DNA from: Yoonia maricola
GTDB taxonomy: Bacteria; Pseudomonadota; Alphaproteobacteria; Rhodobacterales; Rhodobacteraceae
Reading direction: 5' to 3'
DNA: 64,000 bases
Assembly: GCF_002797915.1 (NCBI RefSeq)
Contig: NZ_PGTY01000002.1
Coordinates: 589,001 to 653,000, forward strand
Each line of letters begins with the position of its first letter. Within the stretch, counting starts at the first letter, position 1. Positions 63,601 to 64,000 of the stretch are shown one piece after another. The position numbers and the translations under genes are program-made. The notes below the pieces were generated by a model, which worked only from the letters and a program-made list of their open reading frames with translations, was not told where the DNA came from and did no database searches.

Positions 63601-64000
63601 ATCGCCAACAACAGACACCCCGGCAGAGTTATCGCCAAAGGTATCAATTGTCCCTGTCGCTGCGTTGTCGACATCCGCGCGGTCACCTTCAACATCGATG
63701 CCATTGCTATTGTCATCTTGGGTTGTCAGTTCGCCTTCGTTGATTTCGACCACATCATCAGCTTGGGCCTGCATCGCAGACGCGCCATCACCGTTCGTGG
63801 TGATGTTGCCGGTATTGGTGGTGATCGTGCCATCAATATCGGTGACAATGCCATCACCACTGCCACCGCTCATGTTGATCGTGCCGGTATTGGTCAGTGT
63901 CAGCGGCGCGTCACGCACAATGCCGCTGCCGCTATCGAGTGCTACGATGCCTGCACCGTCGCCTGTCAGCGTGATTGCGCCTTCGTTGGTAAGGCCTACA
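60640..64000 (-). CDS. Autotransporter (type Va) with repeat passenger, 5' end beyond the window
   Basis: At least 1120 residues; the frame is open through the right edge, so the true start is outside. The passenger (residues beyond the barrel) is built of about 20-25-residue beta-helix repeats of the form 'N.G.I.T.G..A.GI...G....V.N'. The last about 300 residues form a 12-strand barrel ('SGVWASAFGGQQTYGESG' to '...VSAGLSVRYTF') ending in the Phe required for BAM. The barrel inserts in the outer membrane; the passenger is an acidic adhesin or S-layer-like fibre. Converges on the large surface-protein gene, and the two may be co-functional. Confidence 0.9.
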   Translation of the reverse strand, partial: VGLTNEGAITLTGDGAGIVALDSGSGIVRDAPLTLTNTGTINMSGGSGDGIVTDIDGTITTNTGNITTNGDGASAMQAQADDVVEINEGELTTQDDNSNGIDVEGDRADVDNAATGTIDTFGDNSAGVSVVGDDAAVDNAGAITTAGIGSDAINVNGDNAVIDNISGVQTTGADSDGISVTGNDAEVINDDNGTINTQGDGSRGIVVDGDNGFVNNDGSVTTGGIDADGINVSGVGSDISNDGAITTTGADAEGIVMNAGEGADAPFNFDDFNDVEFNGGFISNDGSISTQGAGAEGILAAGGTIVISNEATVDTVGTDASGIVIDAAVGVLSNSGNITTTGDGAKGISVTTSFEGIIDFGDGTDLEETLGDEIIAGAFNSAEIATSGADADGIVVDGASALAVNAGVISTEGTDSDGINVTGDNALILNGFDVGEEDAAFLEGIGITTEEDNSRGIALTGNQGMIMNEAAITTNGAFSHGISADGTANEIVNNQSINVNGSASNGIDSFGDDVQIINNAAIETNGSEASGIFSFGANAIITNNQSVSTEGDSGAAITAFGDAALVTNNALLATTGQDAQGIFITGEDSVAVNEATVMTQEFGGNGIRAGGANSDVDNNGIITTEGEVAAGIISTGAASDIANAGMVATAGEGATGIDASGAGSNVTNTNAVMTTGENADGIALAGGGLLSNIGNVIVSGTGSDAAALDKEGTTLVNTGVMLTAGDGLAAVVRGGDGAQFVTMAEGAQFVGIFDLAGGVGDTFALERGVLPEDISWRVSTFGVEEFDIDDAYDAQFVTFGDDQTDVMRIEMTAPSALNEATGTVADSTREMIARNAGQSGVWASAFGGQQTYGESGTALAYTADHTGVVAGYEGTFYGRDLGFVGGFANSEIATDVSASSVDSESVFGGTYFTEHRENGYYTFNMLAGTQSHDSSRIVLDTTITDGLETAEASFDSTFVSAGVSAAGFFRQLGAFELRPSAALTYTLVQFDAYEETGTTGSNLSVDSRTAQTLNGRHTLALGYSSGAFDGELRGGIAGRLSSEGAFEAEITQVGAAGVVTSDAFSFDATDSDTFFGGFVGLGATFAQTGGLSLSGDVEYMYGSDDAEAVSAGLSVRYTF

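Overview
The window looks like a chromosomal segment of a marine alphaproteobacterium of the Rhodobacterales (Roseobacter group). The reasons are the TRAP and ABC transporter load, the protein families and their style, the rpmI-rplT pair after pyruvate kinase, the matPQMAB order known from alphaproteobacteria, and a 'gcctccggcgggag' intergenic element that I recall from this family. A genus cannot be fixed from sequence alone. No rRNA, tRNA or CRISPR was seen.

Layout. (1) 0.07-13.4 kb: a nitrogen-scavenging region. A family-5 ABC binding protein lies divergent to a LysR regulator. A translationally coupled operon follows: BMP-type nucleoside-family ABC transporter, formamidase, two biuret-hydrolase-like cysteine hydrolases and a cupin. 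Next come a metallo-beta-lactamase-fold protein and an agmatinase-family/DUF917 pair. (2) 13.4-18.7 kb, minus strand: a spermidine/putrescine-type ABC transporter with a third cysteine hydrolase and an unknown protein. (3) 18.9-20.5 kb: a 2-oxoglutarate/Fe(II) oxygenase and a small acetyltransferase-like protein. (4) 20.55-25.2 kb, minus strand: a clear guanidine-I (ykkC) riboswitch before an ABC importer, a guanidine hydrolase (gdmH-like), a His-rich protein and a 54-residue membrane protein. (5) 25.4-27.4 kb: remnants of a prophage, including a ParB/terminase chimera with an internal stop. (6) 27.6-35.7 kb: a lytic transglycosylase, then a malonate operon (MatR-like GntR, MatPQM TRAP transporter, MatA, MatB). 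(7) 36-54 kb: mostly housekeeping. This holds a VOC/HxlR pair, MscS, pterin dehydratase, GDPD, RidA-like, PBP1A, glnK-amtB, a D-glutamate (dgcN-dgcA-dat) operon, N-formylglutamate amidohydrolase, pyruvate kinase, and L35/L20. (8) 54-64 kb: a cell-surface region. A 1718-residue SdrD-B-repeat protein carries a 1056-bp perfect tandem duplication and a C-terminal domain with thioester-domain motifs. It converges on an autotransporter that runs off the right edge.

How it works together. Regions 1-4 read as an island for taking up small nitrogen-rich molecules (ureido, amide and guanidino compounds) and hydrolysing them stepwise to ammonia. The riboswitch makes guanidine a firm substrate for region 4. 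The substrates of regions 1 and 2 are inference. GlnK-AmtB adds ammonium uptake and sensing. The malonate and D-glutamate operons are separate carbon/nitrogen modules.

The most notable points are the His-rich and small membrane proteins at the end of the guanidine operon, which are candidate nickel-handling partners of the hydrolase, and the C-terminal thioester-like domain of the surface protein.
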